Shown: positions 63,807-64,000 of the stretch, piece by piece | Layout of the letters: each line of letters opens with the position of its first letter | How positions within the stretch are numbered: position 1 is the first letter of the stretch | Assembly (NCBI GenBank): GCA_016716475.1 | Contig: JADJWG010000002.1 | Coordinates: 992,001 to 1,056,000 of the forward strand | Direction of reading: 5' to 3' | Source: Phycisphaerales bacterium | GTDB lineage: Bacteria > Planctomycetota > Phycisphaerae > UBA1845 > Fen-1342 | Length of the DNA: 64,000 bases | The notes under the pieces: model-generated | What the model was told of the DNA's origin: nothing | Seen by the model: the letters and a program-made list of their open reading frames with translations, nothing else | The model's database searches: none | Position numbers and translations under genes: made by a program

Positions 63807-64000
63807 TCAGACGACCAGCTCGCCCTCACCGCCGCGACCGGCAATGATGACCTCGCCGGCATCTTCGAGCCGGCGCACAATGTCGACGATCTTCTGCTGC
63901 GCCGCTTCGACGTCCGATACGCGCACCGGGCCCATGAACTCCATCTCCTCGCGGATGAGCTGCGCCGCACGCTCCGACATATTGTTGAAGATCTTGTCCT
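63807..64000 (-). CDS. fliG: C-terminal end of FliG, cut by the window edge
   Basis: The last 63 codons of fliG are visible, ending at TGA 63807-63809. They read KIFNNMSERAAQLIREEMEF, GPVRVSDVEAAQQKIVDIVR, RLEDAGEVIIAG, the conserved FliG-C region that contacts MotA and the torque-generating helix. Confidence 0.93.
   Translation of the reverse strand, partial: DKIFNNMSERAAQLIREEMEFMGPVRVSDVEAAQQKIVDIVRRLEDAGEVIIAGRGGEGELVV

Overview
The window is high-GC bacterial chromosome, most likely from a planctomycete (possibly Phycisphaerae-like). The inference rests on family content: a short zinc-ribbon membrane protein with the CGYDLTG signature, a DUF4416 protein, an alternative GlmU-like protein, a GH172/DUF2961 lipoprotein, a DUF4139 protein and a planctomycete-style flagellar cluster. 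Assignments come from reading sequence and motifs; no database search was run.

Layout. (1) 1-10307: carbohydrate and envelope genes: GH38 alpha-mannosidase, a 2-hydroxyacid dehydrogenase, a lipoprotein, a GlmU-like nucleotidyl/acetyltransferase, and a translationally coupled set DUF4416 - WecA-type glycosyl-1-phosphate transferase - O-antigen ligase-like protein. (2) 10500-22110: an accessory island, all Rhs reading frames on the minus strand. It holds five copies (A-E, named from low to high coordinate) of one Rhs core, four of which carry different cysteine-rich C-terminal tips. Each tip is followed by one small, mostly membrane-associated reading frame, and the next core resumes 0-7 nt after the stop codon of that small gene. 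No Rhs N-terminus is present, so this looks like an array of displaced tip/immunity cassettes. Three insertion sequences of different families (IS256, IS5, ISL3) sit in it; all have readable ends and target duplications but frameshifted transposases. (3) 22611-29437: tRNA-Gln and a housekeeping operon glmU-prs-rplY-pth-rpsF-ssb-rpsR-rplI-dnaB. (4) 29488-41063: a PlsC-ACP-AMP ligase fusion for lipid acylation, divergent from two glycosyltransferase genes (one a GT4-GT2 fusion), then gcvT, a DUF4139 protein and a GH172 lipoprotein. (5) 41248-45504, plus strand: LPP20/FlgP-like and FlgT-like exported proteins plus a tiny lipoprotein, probably outer-membrane flagellar disk components. (6) 45517-64000, minus strand: a flagellar operon read as fliG-fliH-fliI-fliJ-motE-like-fliK-flgD-flgE-flbD-fliL-fliN-fliO-fliP-fliQ-fliR-flhB-flhAF-membrane protein-fliA-small protein.

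Most notable: the Rhs cassette array. One tip (B) has an HEEVH zinc-protease motif and can be reassembled in frame by removing the IS5 element with a 2-bp target duplication. The flagellar operon has a single reading frame joining complete FlhA to FlhF (FlhF with altered GTPase motifs, no FlhG nearby), a FliN with three EIDALL-like segments, and no fliM or motAB at their common positions.
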